Source: Monomorium pharaonis
Taxonomy: Eukaryota > Arthropoda > Insecta > Hymenoptera > Formicidae
DNA length: 64,000 bases
Reading direction: 5' to 3'
Assembly (NCBI RefSeq): GCF_013373865.1
Contig: NC_050469.1
Coordinates: forward strand, 30,261,046 to 30,325,045
The position numbers and the translations under genes are program-made. Below are positions 25,665-39,300 of this stretch, piece by piece (position 1 is the stretch's first letter; each line of letters begins with the position of its first letter). The notes under the pieces were generated by a model. It saw only the letters and a program-made list of their open reading frames with translations. It was not told the origin of the DNA and ran no database searches.

Positions 25665-27850
25665 TTTGTTACTTGATAAGAATTCCTCACCGTTTATCAA
25701 AATAATCCATCGAGCGGTAATTGATTTTCTGGGTGATTCCGCATTAACGCTCGAATGGCTTTTCCTATGTAACGTAATTCCTCGTAAGAATCGCTATGTT
25801 ATTAACTAGTTGACGCATGACGAGGAATGAACAGAGCAAATGTCTGTGAAGGAAAGAAAGTGATGGTGGGAGTTCTTTGTCGCGTAGAAACCTCCAGGAG
25901 ACACTTTCTAGGACAGTTAGTAATTATCTCTACTTCTCTAAGAGTGTAATTATTCTCTCAGGTTCAGGTATTCTTTTTTTCTCTTATCTCTCTTATTCTC
26001 CCGGTTAAGAGTAATCGATGTACAACGTACATGAATATAAAAAGTTTCGATTAACCTAAATGAAACGAAAGCTTTGTATGTTAAAATTTTAAATCACATT
26101 AATTCGCAAATGCGCATAAAAGATTTTTACATTTATATATGTATATATTTTTAAAAAAATAAATGTAATATAATTGAAAGAGTTGCAGAAAATATTACAT
26201 TAGAAAATATCACGTACTTTGGTTTGGCTGTTTCTGACTGCGTAAAACATGTAAAATGAATAAGCATTAATTTTACGAGCCGCGCAGAAATTTAATATTT
26301 TTGAATGTCTGTGCTGATACTTTATGTTTGAAATTTTTAGTATGAATATACGTTATATGATGATTAAATCATATATATATACATGTACGTACGTATGTGA
26401 TATATATGCATTTTACGACACGAGAATGTATATTTGAAATATGTTGTATCCCATAAATAAATTATAAAATTTTTATGTAGATGTATTTGTATGTGTGAGT
26501 ACATGTTTGGATATTTTCGTTTACCATTATTATTTACAATTGATCTCCATTATCAAGCTTTTTAAATTAATGATTCTGTTGCGGTTTTGTGACAAGTTTT
26601 ATGGCCCAAATTTGTAAAAGGCACTAGAGCTGAACGACGACTGTCACTGTAGCAATAAACAGTTTATAGTATTACGTTTGAGCGCGACAGCTACCGAATC
26701 TAGTTAACTTTCTCTACGCTACCTTTTTCTGTGATCCACGTTGTTGTTTTTTTTGCGGCGCAACGATACAATACTTCTGGTAATTGGAAACTGTATGAAA
26801 TGCACGTGCGTGCTATCGATTATCTCAGAGCGTATCACAATATCATGCGAATCACATATTGCATATTGCGAGCATTTGTAACTATTAATAATGTGAAAAT
26901 ATAATTTTATGCATCATTAATCACGGATGTGGATTCGCGAATCAAAGCGAGCTCTACTTCGCCATAATGTGCGCGAATTAGTACCTTTGAGTGGAAATTG
27001 GTATTCGCCATTACGAATCCTCAGAACGAGTTATACGTTCCTAGAAGCCATAGCATGCACTTGCCTTCTATCATTTGATCCTTTGTGCTAGTAGCAGCAA
27101 CTACCAGCAGTTACCCTATTGTTCGTCGGATAACCGGATAATCAAATTATCGTGTTATTCACCATTTCGCTGAATGATGCCACAAAGTGGAATATGCGGA
27201 TAACCGTCTTTCCTTAATTAATATCTAATATCTAATTAAAGATTTTTTTTTTTATTAAACTTCAGACTTCTCTCAGGTAAATCAAGCCAATTACGATCTT
27301 GGGTATAATTCCAGTTAATTTCGGCAGTTCGCACTGCAAAATTTTCAACGAATTTATTAGCACCGAAATTTAGATTCTTCGCAATTTAAACAGATCGGGA
27401 ATAGTTTTTCGCCATTGATCGCCCTTGCTGTACCAAGAGGATCGACGAGGACGTTCAAATCCCGTTTATTTGATTACCTCTCGTTTAATCGAGGCATTCG
27501 GCACAGAATGGGATTTCACCGAATCGTCCGTCGTGTTCGAGACCTGAGGAGCGCGTTTATATGCGGGAGGGAGAGAGAGAGATACGATTAAACTGAAAAA
27601 TTGACTCGATTGAATGCCACGTTTCTCGTCAGCGAATAACGTCCATATTATTTTCTAAGAAAGCTTTTACATATTAAATTTATGATTAACTTATGTATGT
27701 ATTGTAATAAATTTTATTAAATTAAAGAAATCCGTATAAAATTTGTTACACCCAAAGAAATATATGCTTTGAAATAGTCGAACAAAACGATTGATTAAAT
27801 TTAAAGAAATCTTTATCTTTGTATACTTAGGACACTAAACTATCTAAATA

Positions 27851-28068
27851 CAATGAGAGAAAAAAATGCTGGTTTCAAATAAATATTTCTTTGAATAATA
27901 CTAATAACATATTTTATAGAAAATTAATAATATTTATTTAAAACAAGTAATACTTTCTATAATTTAGAAAATATTACTCGTTTGAAATAAATATTGATTT
28001 CCTATAATATGTTATTAGTACTATTTAAAGAAATATTTATTTAAATCCAGCATTTTTTTCCCTCAGTG
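27851..28068. mobile_element. Foldback MITE with TA flanks (CACTGAGGG-type end)
   Basis: The right end, read inward on the - strand, starts CACTGAGGGAAAAAAATGCT. The left end CAATGAGAGAAAAAAATGCT differs by two bases. The arms pair across about 105 bases each and include AAATAAATATTTCTTT and ACTAATAACATAT. TA is present at both borders (27849-27850 and 28069-28070). The 218-bp element has no coding frame. Confidence 0.8.
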
Positions 28069-28188
28069 TATAAATAAACATTTTAGGTATATTTTTTATA
28101 TTTAAATTAAATTTATCTAAGTTTTTTACTCGAATAAATAATAATAGTTTACTAAATGTAACACCTAGATATAATAACATCTAGCATC

Positions 28189-28350
28189 GATATCTAGGTA
28201 GTAATTGTGTTTCAAGACTGACAAAATTGTCGGTGCGCAGTATATAAAAATATTAAAATTAATAGACAAATTATATTTTTTATATTATTATATTCAGCAC
28301 CAAGATCTATTGCAGACGAAATAGACAATCTTAACTTTATGTTTGAATAC
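28189..28350 (+). repeat. Dispersed repeat, copy 2
   Basis: This is collinear with 20353-20506 in the same orientation. It carries an extra AT-rich insertion near 28275-28292, before TTCAGCACCAAG. Like copy 1 it lies within about 120 bases of a foldback MITE, but on its opposite side. Similar words near 40080-40165 (GCGCACAG, CAGCACAAAGATCTAT) might mark a much more decayed third copy. Confidence 0.65.
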
Positions 28351-28746
28351 AACGAACTGTTTATACAATGAGAAGTAGAGAACTTCTCTGTTTCTCTGGT
28401 TTTCTCTTTTTTCTCTTTTGTCTTTTTTTCATTTTCTACAATCAGCGAAGTGATAGAGAAAAGAAAACATTTTATTCGCCAATGAAAACTTAGGTTGGTT
28501 TATACCATAATTTCTAAATTTAAGAAATATGTAGAAAGCATATATTTAAAAAAGAGAAAATTATTAAATTAATTTATACTAGGTACTTAGACAAATAATA
28601 AAATATGTTATTTTTGGCTACATTAACTAAATATTTAACATTATTTTACTCAACATTTGGTAACTATTATCAAACTGTTTTCAATGTGTACATATATGTG
28701 TATGTGTGTATATGTATATAAAAGTGGATGTTTTTTAAATTAATTT

Positions 28747-28980
28747 GTGAGAATGAAACAAGTTATTTTAGAAAGAGATTGCAAAATAGATGCAGAACGA
28801 GCAGGATTAGCTAGAAAGTTTATGTTAAGAATTATGTTAATGAGGATGCACGATATTTTAAAAATAAGATGTTATAATTTTGAAAGACATTTGTATGTTT
28901 TATACAATCTAATTAGAACGTATATTTCAGCACTTATTTCAATGGTTACAAATGAATTGGTCAATGTAAAAAGGATATAA
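28747..28980 (+). CDS. AT-rich ORF of unknown function
   Basis: This is an open frame of 77 codons ending TAA, with Met at the third codon. The peptide is Met/Leu/Ile/Arg-rich (ARKFMLRIMLMRMHDILKIR, then LYVLYNLIRTYISALISM) and could form amphipathic helices. No family is recognised, and no splice site or poly(A) site clearly brackets it. Its preference for AT-rich codons matches the surrounding noncoding DNA, so chance is likely. Confidence 0.15.
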   Translation: MRMKQVILERDCKIDAERAGLARKFMLRIMLMRMHDILKIRCYNFERHLYVLYNLIRTYISALISMVTNELVNVKRI

Positions 28981-30666
28981 ATCACTTTTTTTTTAAATTA
29001 GTTTTGTGCTCATTGAACTTGAAATGGATACACATTTTTAGTACAAATACGGCATTTATTCTAGTTTTCTGAGAATCTGAAATAGAAAATGAGCGTAGAA
29101 AGCTCATTAGTCTTGGACTTCTCTCCTTTCTTTTCGTTTTTTTTTTCTTTTTTGCTTAACATTGTCTTTTCATTTTCATATTATATTCTTTACAGTAGTT
29201 TTTAGTAAACTAAAACATTTATCTCTTTTTTACTTATATTACATCTTCCTTAACTCAATTATAGTTGGCCTATAGTTTTTTTAAATTTAATATTAAGTTT
29301 ATTATTTACGTTGTTTATTGAACATTCCAAATTATGTATTCATTATTTATTTATTAAGTATACAATCGCAATTAATGAAAATTGTGTACAGTCGAAAATT
29401 GTTTTCCCCCTCTATTAATTTTATAAATTGATATATTAAATTCATATTATATATATGCCTGTATAATTGATGAACATCTATATTTTTTTTCTTAATAATA
29501 TATTCTTTAATTTACTGCATTACAATTCGTCCAATTTTTAAATTTAAGCTTTTCTTTCAATACACTATAATATTTCAGCAATCAGGAATGTTTCAAAAGT
29601 ATTAAAGAGTGTCTTATTTAAATTCTTGAAAGTAATTTGTTAATTCTTTCTACTGTTCAACTAAAATTCTTACAACAACTCAACTAAAACAGTTTTTAAA
29701 TTTTAATAAAAATATGATTCATACTCTTTGTACTCATCTCAATTCAATTGAGTGCTTTACAATTTTTCCTTCGTTTAATGATAATTATTAAAATATTATT
29801 TGAAAGCTCATACAAGTAACAATTACCCGATGCTTTATCTAAACATCGATTTTCAAGTGTGACGTTTTCACAAACTCAAAAAGTTGTCAGAAGCTAACAG
29901 CAACGTCCGATAATATCTTGGTTATAGGAGCAATCCGTGTTGGAAAAAGTGTAATCAAACCACACGCGCGGTCCAAATAAGCTTCATCCCACTCGTACGC
30001 GGAGTTCTCGTCTTTATTCATGTCTCGATGTGCAATGCTATTCGGTAGATATACGCCCGTCCGCGTAGGTGGAACGTAGCAACGGTCGGACGAGATTAAA
30101 TCCGCTATGAAGTCGATCGCTGCAGCACGGCGGGGCAATAATTTTTAACGGTACCGCGACTCCGATTTTATCGCGAGCGCGAGTGCGCTGCGATATTTTA
30201 TTACCACTTCGGCAAACAAGCTCGGCGCTACCGCTGTCGGCGCTGCTACATGAACGGCTTTGTCGCGGCGAAAGTTTCGTCGATGTCAGAGAACTTTCGG
30301 CGAACTTTCCGTGCCGCTGTTGGATCGTGTTCCTAGATCGTCGAACCATCTAATAGACTTACATCCACACACGTTCGCTCGCGCTCGCGAGCGAGCGAAC
30401 GAGAGAGCGGGACTAGCTAGGGAGTAGTTCTTCTTGGGGTGCGATGGTTCGCCGGGATTGTTACCTGGGTAGTTCCTCCACGATAGGCAGGCACTTTCTA
30501 CGTCATCATGTCATAAATGCCTGTAGATGGCAACATAAACACAGAATGGCAGAGGGTAGCGAAGCGCGCGGTGTCGATAGTGCTTTATTGTGTACCATAT
30601 CTAATAAGCGTGTGTAGAACTTAAATGCGAATCTTAAGAGCGTCATCGTATACCTGAGTAACTATA
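28981..30666. other. No gene recognised
   Basis: AT-rich to about 29830, then a CpG-rich block (29880-30560) with the palindrome at 30373. Overlapping - strand frames at 29887-30349 lack any domain. Confidence 0.5.
30373..30400. repeat. GC-rich palindrome
   Basis: GTTCGCTCGC and GCGAGCGAAC flank a core GCTCGCGAGC, giving a nearly symmetric 28-base sequence in a CpG-rich block (29900-30560). Confidence 0.8.
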
Positions 30667-30859
30667 CGCGGAGAAAATTTTCTCTTAAAATTTACCCTTA
30701 AAATCTGGTAATTGTGGAATAATGCGTGACTTTGAGGAATTTTACTATACTTTAAAAAAAAAATCTACTAAAAATATAGTAAAATTCCTCGAGGAGTCGC
30801 ACATTATCCCATAATTATTAGATTTTGAGGGTAAATTTTAAGAGAAAATTCTCTTCGTG
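30667..30859. mobile_element. Foldback MITE with TA flanks (CACGAAGAGAA-type end)
   Basis: The left end CGCGGAGAAAATTTTCTCTT and the inverted right end CACGAAGAGAATTTTCTCTT are close matches. The arms stay paired for about 85 bases each (TAAAATTTACCCT, then AGGAATTTTACTATA), around a short A-rich loop near 30752-30775. TA is at both borders (30665-30666 and 30860-30861). No coding frame. The termini resemble those of the element at 47038. Confidence 0.8.
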
Positions 30860-33800
30860 TATGTGACAATACAGTTTCCAGAATTATAAACGCACTGTAT
30901 GGATAAATAATGTTTTATTATACTTAATTTGTCCAAGCAAATCGCAATTTAACTGCAAATTTTCATACAAGATTCTTTTTTTCTTTCAATTTTGTTTGCG
31001 TAATTTAAGGCATTTTTACTTTTGAGCATTTTGTAACTTTTTCAAGATACATTTTAGCATTGATCTACATGTAATTTTTTATTCCTTTTAAACTTGGGCG
31101 TATTTTTCCGCGAAAGAATATATTCAAACGTTAGCTGCTACACATTTCGAGTTATAATTAAACAATAACATGAGATTTTTTCAATGTAATTTTCTAAATG
31201 TCTCAAGTCTGAAATGATCTCTTTTTTAGTTTTTATATTGAAATAGTTATTCAATAAACTGGTTAGTTCTACTGCTAATCTGTTACATTACATGTATTGT
31301 ACATTTTTAGTACTGTAGTTTAATACTGAAGAAATTATGTATACGTACGTATATTTGCATACTCTGTGATCTTGCTCTTTGGCTTAAATATGTAATTTTA
31401 TAATATAAAGCATTGTACTTTTAAACAAAATTAATTTTTAAAGTCTATTTTAGTGGAGAGATTACATTATCTTTCTCTTCAATCCATTATTGTTGTCACA
31501 TTTTTATGTAACATCAGGAGCAAATGTTTGAAAAGTTTAAGTTTAAAATTGATTAAATAACATAATGGGGAAAAGTTTTTAATTTTTAAAATGTCGATTA
31601 TTAAAAAAGTTATTGTACCAAATGGGAATGGGGAGCCATAATACCACCTTCTCTTCTACTATTTCTGATTTCTTCTTTTTTCTGTATTTTTTATTTATTT
31701 ATTCTGAAAGGGCTTATCTTTAATAAACGCTCTGCTTATGTCTCTTTCTCAAATATTTATGTTATAGTGAATATGCGTCCAGTGTCATCGATCTTGGAAT
31801 ATAATGCAGTAACAGCACAATTATAACGTCGCTCGCAATGAAAATAACTAACAACAAGATACGCGAGCGGTGACATAGCACGGCGTATAGTTACGCTTTG
31901 GCATTGAACGTCGCCGAGGGGCAGGACCGGGCCGTGAGTTAGCCGCGCGATGTGTAAACGCGCGCACCCTGGAAATTTGCAAGTAAATGGCAATTAATCA
32001 GTGTCCGTATGAATGGCCCGCTGCCGTTAATTTGTCATTTCGTGCCGCGACAATTTGCATGCGACTGTCCACCGGTCATCGAATTTGCTGTTGCGCCACG
32101 CGTGCAGCAACAACCACCGGCTAGTTTCTGTTAAGCACCTCTCGTATTTACGGGGAGCTCTTAATATACGCGTGCATGTGAAGAGAGGAATTCCAGTTTA
32201 CATTTACGCACCGCGTATTTCTTTTGGCGTAAAAAATTGCAAAGATATTTCTTTTTATTTGCATAATATACCCACTTTATAACGGCTGTCTTCTTTTCTA
32301 ACTCTTCTATAAATTCATGGACGATTGAAGCCTCGCGCTCTTTCCATGTAACATAAAATCGTATTATACACCGACAGGAATTAGGATAGAAATAAAATTT
32401 TGTCTTATTTATTGAATTTCTAATTTATTGAAACTGTCTATTGGTTCACGATTTGATTTTCAGGTAACAATATTATCGCTGCGCAAACTCGCATTGCATT
32501 GCACTTGAATCGCATGAATGAGAGAGAAAGATAGCCGGGGGGGAAATATAATGAAAAGTTCCACTCTTGTATATTGAGTTCCGTCCTCATCATTCGTCTT
32601 TGGAAAAGCTTCGATACTTTTTAGTTCAAAAGGAGACTCTCTTTCCACGCTACACATCGCTGTCGCCATTCGCGTCGATGGTGAAGAAAATTTCGGAATA
32701 CCTCGAAACTTTATCGGCGCTCTTTCCGTTAGTTCGAAGCGCGAAAAGCGCTATCCGCGGCACATGAACGGTTTCCCTCGCTCGGAAACTTTTATTTCGC
32801 CGTTCCGCCGACATAGACTACAGGAAAATCGAGGAAAAAAAAGTATATGCGGTGAAGAGAGAAAAAGTAGGTACGTGCAGAGATTCGTCACTCTCAATGG
32901 CGAGCACCACTACACGCAAGCTCGACAAAATGTTTTCTCATGCAAAAATGTACTAATTTTATGTGATTTTTTTTAACGACTTGGTTTGACGCGTTATACA
33001 TATAAATTAATCATTCGTTTTTCGCTTCCTCACTTTCTCTCTCTTTCTTTCTCTTTCTCCAAGGAAATTCAGTAATATTTCTAATTAAATTTTCTTAAAT
33101 GCTTTCACGATAGATGTTTACAGGTTTTGTTTATACATAAATTTATGTAAAGAAGTAACCACTTTAGAAATTCGAAGGCGGACAAGCCAAAGTTTTCCGA
33201 AAACACGTCTGCAAGTTTGAGTGAAACGCCTCCCTCATCTTCTCACAACATGTTTTTGCATTTCGCCGTACTTGTCGTGGCGCGCTTCATACGCGGAAAG
33301 CGCACACGATGCATTTCCTTATTCTCTCTGCATTAAAGCGTGAAATTTTCAATAAAATCCATGGGGATTTCTTAAGCCTCGGCGTGAAGGGGGAGGGGTG
33401 ATACGAAAAGCGCGCGTATGTCGACGATGGTTCCCCGGAACTTGCCGATGAATCGGCGGGCTTGGTTTAGCGAACTGTAGAAGTGAATTTCTTTTTATTC
33501 CGAAGTATTCGACTGTCGTCCCATGGCGTACGCGCAAGATCGATTCTCGCCGTTTCCACTGTTGACTGCGAATGCATTCGATGTAAAATGCAGAAAACGA
33601 TCAGCGCGGTATACCGTACGAAACGTCAGGGGTGAGAGGGTGGAGAAGGGGGGAGAGAGGGAGATTTCAGAGTTTGAGAATTTATGGAAATGTATTTTTC
33701 CGCGTTGCAAGTGTTGGTTTGCACTGTGGCGCACATTTTTACCATGTTTCCTTACAATCACGAATATATTGCCGGCTCTCTGTAAAATTGTGTTAAAGCA

Positions 33801-34283
33801 ACGCCCGATTACATTCAACTAGCAGTTTTGCTGCGAGTCAAATCCATCGACATTTTGATCACGAATCGTGCTACGTGATTCCCTTCTTCTAGATTATTCT
33901 GTTTTGGTTCTTTAATGCGGCCTTAACTGTGTAATTCAAGAAACTTTTTTCTTTATCCAAATATACAAAGTTCTTGAATCATAATGTTCGTTTTTAGTAA
34001 GGGTAATCTGGCTAAAAGTTGAGAACGCCGAAAATTCTCAGTACTACGTATTATTTAAAAAGTTTCACGTAAGGAGGATAAATTATCAAGTTAATTTCCA
34101 TTTGGTGTAGCTGTTTGCATGCATAAGCATAAACTGTTTATCTTATGTTCACTTTGTCGGAATATTCGCGCAATATACTCTCATACATGTTATATTCTTT
34201 TAATTAAGTAAAAATTTGTTATAACCCACGTAATAAAAACATTGAAAAAAACATTGAATTTTGTTTGACACATTTTTAAAACT

Positions 34284-34284
<1 letters not shown>

Positions 34285-34331
<47 letters not shown>
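34285..34331. repeat. 47-bp poly-T tract
   Basis: A homopolymer of 47 T. On the - strand this would be a poly-A tail 3' of sequence from about 34332 rightward. No AATAAA-type signal or coding similarity was recognised in that flank, so a retroposed transcript is only one explanation. Replication slippage or assembly artefact are others. Confidence 0.95.
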
Positions 34332-34334
<3 letters not shown>

Positions 34335-36302
34335 CAAAGTTATGTATAAATTTTCGGTTTACAGAAATTGTTCAGTTTATTAATCGTGACATTTTCTAGT
34401 TGTAATTAATTTATCTGCATGTATATTAATTATATTGAATAATCAGCAATGCTGATGTATTCATTTGCATAAATGATTTACTTATTAATGCGTTATCAAT
34501 TACTATAACTTTTGTTTGCATATGGATGTATGCGAATGAAATATTATGTTAATCTTGAAAGATGAATGTGCACGATGTGATTAATAGGAGTGGCATTGGT
34601 ATCACCTTTTGCATTGGTACAATTTTGCACATCCATTGAATTCAAGCTATTCCATGAAATGTCCGCCGCGCGTAAAGTCCGAGACTCGGTACCATAAATT
34701 ATGATATAGTGAGACAGGGATTGGCGAAATACCCTGGAGTTGTAACAGGATGTGCACTTTCTAACTTGATTATTGCCTTCATCCTGATACGCCGCACTAG
34801 ATGTTACAGTTTGAGTCATGCTTGCTTTCGAGAAAAGTTTCTACAAAAAAAGTCAATTTTTATAAAAGTATCGATTTGCTCTCGTGTAAAGTTGTTTTGT
34901 TATAAACAATAACAATTTGAAACTAGATCGCTTAAGGGGAGTAGAGTTCCAAGATTTGAAATGGCGCAAACTCGATAAACTTTAACCCATTAATGTAAGC
35001 ATTGAAATGAATTAAATACGAAATCCTTTTGTGAGCTACTTATACAATATGTTAACAATGATGAACCATTTCTAAAGTTATAAAATATAAACATATGCAG
35101 CTGCTGCAGCTTAACTCATTGCGCAATGTAAATCGTGATTTTGCAGAGATTGCAGATGATTTAGTTAGCATATTTAATTGAATTAGATGGTATTATACTT
35201 CAGAAGCTTTCCACTGTGGGATAAACTAGAATAAAAAAAGAGTTCAGTAAAAATTAATAAAATAGCGACGAAAAATAGAAAAATTCAAAATAAATTATGT
35301 GCCGAACACAGCCGGTCAAATACAAATTAAATTGATAATCAATTTTATCATAATAATTGTACAAGAATCTTAAAATACTGTAAATAATTAATTACCTCAG
35401 CGAGGATTTTGTAATATTTGAAGTCATCAGTAAACACAAATTTTTCTCTTTCCTTTTTTCTCACATTCTTTCTACGCGTATCTCAAATTTACCATGTTAA
35501 TACTCTAAACTTGATTGTCACGGAACTGCTATTCATTTTAGCGCCGTTAATTCGGCGATACAGCTACATGAATTAATATAATAAACACCTGCAGGTGTTC
35601 CGTCCATGATTATTTATGATATTACATCAGTCATGCTACAATCATCCGCGCGGATAATGAGGATAAAATCTACATAGGAATGCCAAAGCACGCAACGGTG
35701 CGCTCACGTGCAATCTCCACGTGCTATCGGTTTAATCGATGCCAGCTTAATGCGTTCGTTACTTTCGACGATTTTGCGTTACATTAAATTAATTCCAATA
35801 ATTATTGGCGATCAGAGGATACGTGGGCACGGCAATCGTTGCACCCTATTTGCGCCGGCACGCATAATTCCGGTTTACTTCCACTAACGAAGGAGCATCT
35901 GCACACGGTGTATAACACGGTGTACGTAACATATACGCGCCGATGCCAATGTCGGCCTTCGAATAATATCGTAACGTAACGCGGCGGAACCTTTGGCGGA
36001 TCGATCGAGTGCGCGGCTCGAATTCATTCATTCAATTCCGAGCGGCGCCGATTCGGCCGCGGGTGCCGCAAAAACGGGAGGCGGGGGAGAGCAAATTATT
36101 GTCGTACCGTCGATAATTGAGCACAGCCACACACCGCGTTCAGATTGTCGACTCTTCGCGAGTGGCTTCGGGCCGAGGCCAATTACAGCTTGGTGACTAC
36201 CTATTACGGGCAACGCCCTGCGCGCATCAGTCCAGTTTGCAGCAACTGATATAACATTTATGCCTGAAATTAATGCGCCTCGAATTCGAATGGAGTCGTA
36301 GT

Positions 36303-36322
36303 CGCGCGCGCGCGCGCGCGCG
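36303..36322. repeat. (CG)n tract
   Basis: A perfect CG run of 20 bases in a CpG-rich block (35640-36600). Confidence 0.9.
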
Positions 36323-39300
36323 GACAGGAAGTAATCGCGCCGGAGCCACGGGGTTTAAGCCCGGAAAGTTCATTCGATAATAACGCGGGTTTCCTCGCGC
36401 TCTCGCGCGACGACGAAGTGCTATTGCCAAAGTTAATTTATGGATCAGCGAGACGCGTTTAGAGCTTTATTGGAGGAAACTTCGTTGCTTCGACGTTACG
36501 TCACTTGCCCGATGGTGTAACCAGGAAATGGGGATCGAACACGAGCGCATTCTGAACTTTGCGACACGTTCATATAACGCGGGACGCAAAATCGCGTGTG
36601 CCTTCTATCAATATTTCTGTAATGACGAGAGAACGAAGATTAATATATGAAAACACAATTAAAGATGAGCCCTATTGCCGTTATCTACATAAAATTTTTT
36701 TATGTAAATTTTATGTATAAAATTTGGATAATTGTTTAAATGAAAGAATAACTTCAGCTTATCTTTATCTAAATTGTCAGAAATATATTATTTCCATCTT
36801 TACTCAGATGAAAAAAGTCTTTTTTAAATTATCCGAGATCTTAACTTGAGAACGAGGAGAATGTTTTGAAGTGACAACAACAAATTGCACAGATTCAGAA
36901 AATAGTAGCACAATATTGTTCCAATGTAAAAACTATAAGCATTTTGAAAAGTTTTACAGAAAACTTTAGTCAGTCATTGGAATACGAATTATATATATTT
37001 TTTATATTTTTTAACTTTGAGTTTTAGTTGCGTATTAATTCAAATCGAATGAGAAACATCTTCGAATTATTTAAAGAATTCTTGTTGAAGAAAAATGAAG
37101 TTTTTAATAAACAAAATTATAAATTGTTTCGTTAATAGCGATACTATCTTAAAATAAAACGATCTACAATTTTATTTTTTATATAGGTAAATTTAAAGTT
37201 AAATTATTTTATGTTATCTAGATGCTTGCCATCATTATTATTAAATTGACTGTTTATTTTTAATTAATTGTAATTTCTACAAAGTTTAGATACAAGCGAA
37301 TTGTTCGTCTTTGATATTGATTGAAGAGAATGCGTGTGTTGTGGCACGCTGAGCTGTGGTTAAATCCCAAAAATGAAATACGGCAAACCGTGAAATTCCG
37401 ACTTGTAATCCGTTTGGCTTGCTCGCTCGCAACTCATCGGTACGTTCCAATAGCTTCAACAAGATAACTCGTGCAAAGTATACAATGCCGCGTTACCCAG
37501 AAGTTTCATACCTTGCAAGCCTGCTGTGTAATTTGCGAATCAAATATTGAAGTAACGTAAATTTCATCCCGATATTCGAGCTACTTAATTTAACAAGATT
37601 ACAAGTCCGTTAATCCGCGAAATTACATGCAACGTAAATATAAGGGCTTGAAATTCAAAAGTGTCACGCGATTCCCGGGCGGCATCCTCCGCATAAATAT
37701 GATTGCATATAACTGCTACGCAGCGAAAGCCGGTGAAAACTTGTCCAATCTCCCGGATTGCTCGATGGCAAAAGGTGAAGACGCCTCAAAGCGAAACGCT
37801 CTCGCTCATGTGACGAGGTCGGAAATATTGACGCGCAACATGACGGCGCGGGAGTTTATGCGGGAGTCGGATTGCAATTGCGAGTGCGTCGTGGTTATCG
37901 ACAAGTTGCTCATTCGCGTCCCGAAACCGGTCTGTCTTTAACGAGAAACTTTGCGAGACGGTACGCGCGCGTGGAGTGGAAACACGCGCTGCAAGTTTCC
38001 CCGCGATGGGAAATTCGAGCACGGCGGTAACTCTGATACGCCGGGGGAGCGAAATCGAGGCGCATATCGCCGGAGACGGCCAAGACGATCCCATGATCAC
38101 GATCCCAAAGAGATCGAATCGCAAAAGGACTCGATTCAAACAATTTCCGCGACGTGGAACGCACACACACGTAAAGGAGACTGGAATTGGAAAAAATCTT
38201 ATAACTTAATTAGTATTTGGCAGGATATTTTCTGCTTTCCACTATAGATTGCTGGTATAATATTAATTTGCTATATAAAAATGCTTTGCGCCGACAGCTT
38301 CGTGTGTATTATTTTATATTGTTATTAAAAATGAGGTAAAGCTCATCTTCTTTTCTGTTTTCTTAATAGTTTAGTCGTGATTACCTTATAATCTCAGACA
38401 GTTGCACGTGTTAAATAATTTTTGATGTAGTTAATTAATTATTATTGTAACAAAGTTTGAGGTTATAATGATTCTAAAGACGATCATGTAGGATAGATGG
38501 GTTAAATAAACTGAGATTGGTAACGATCAACTTAAATTTCTTTGGATATGTTTTGGACAATCGTTTAGAGATCATGCTTGCGAATATGTTTTATATTCGC
38601 ATTTAGAATTTATATTTTTCACATTTTTCGTAAAAACTTGTATGGTATGATAACAAAAAGAAGAAGATGGATTGAGATAAAACTTTGCCTGATATTATTT
38701 TGAAAGTTGTTGGGGCAGAGAGAAGATACATAATTTATCTACTACCCAACAAACTGCTTCAGAATTTAATATGAATTACCATCTATAACGCAAGAAGATT
38801 TTACATGTAACATCAATTGTACGGGGCTAATTGTCATTTTTCATAGATTTAGGATAAGTTTAGAGAAGATGCCATAAGATGTTCTTGTAATAATTTATTT
38901 TTTTCTGAAAGAACAGAGATTGTTTTGGAAAAGTGTAGTATTTATTGAATATTTCATTATTTCCTGCTTAAAGGATGAGACTGTTTTATAAGAAATAATT
39001 GTTTTCTATTATTATTATTAAGACTAATATATTTTTTTACTTTTACATATTATTATTTAATAATGTTAAAGAGCATCTAATCCATTGTTTTAAAAATGGC
39101 ATTTCATCCAATGTTAAACAATTTTTTTTCTTTTTATTACTGTTCAAAAAATATAAGAAAATACATTTTTATGTTTGAAATTAAAATAAATATAACAATC
39201 AATATTTTAATTGATATTATTTCTTCTGTATCAATAATGATTGAAAAAATATTGCGATGAAAAGCTATGGGGCTTAAAATTAAATTTAGAGTTAAATGAC

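Larger units (their letters stand above)
20811..27850. other. No gene recognised
   Basis: Mixed AT-rich DNA. 22640-23160 contains two loosely similar halves (see findings). 26340-26500 is rich in TATATG/ACGTACGT words. No coding similarity is seen. Confidence 0.55.

Noticed and set aside
27425..27465. tRNA-like B-box word (GTTCAAATCCCG)
   Set aside because: No cloverleaf could be assembled from the flanks.
37627..38247. Several overlapping 77-126 codon frames on both strands
   Set aside because: There is no domain, splice structure or consistent codon pattern. The GC-rich composition explains the lack of stops.
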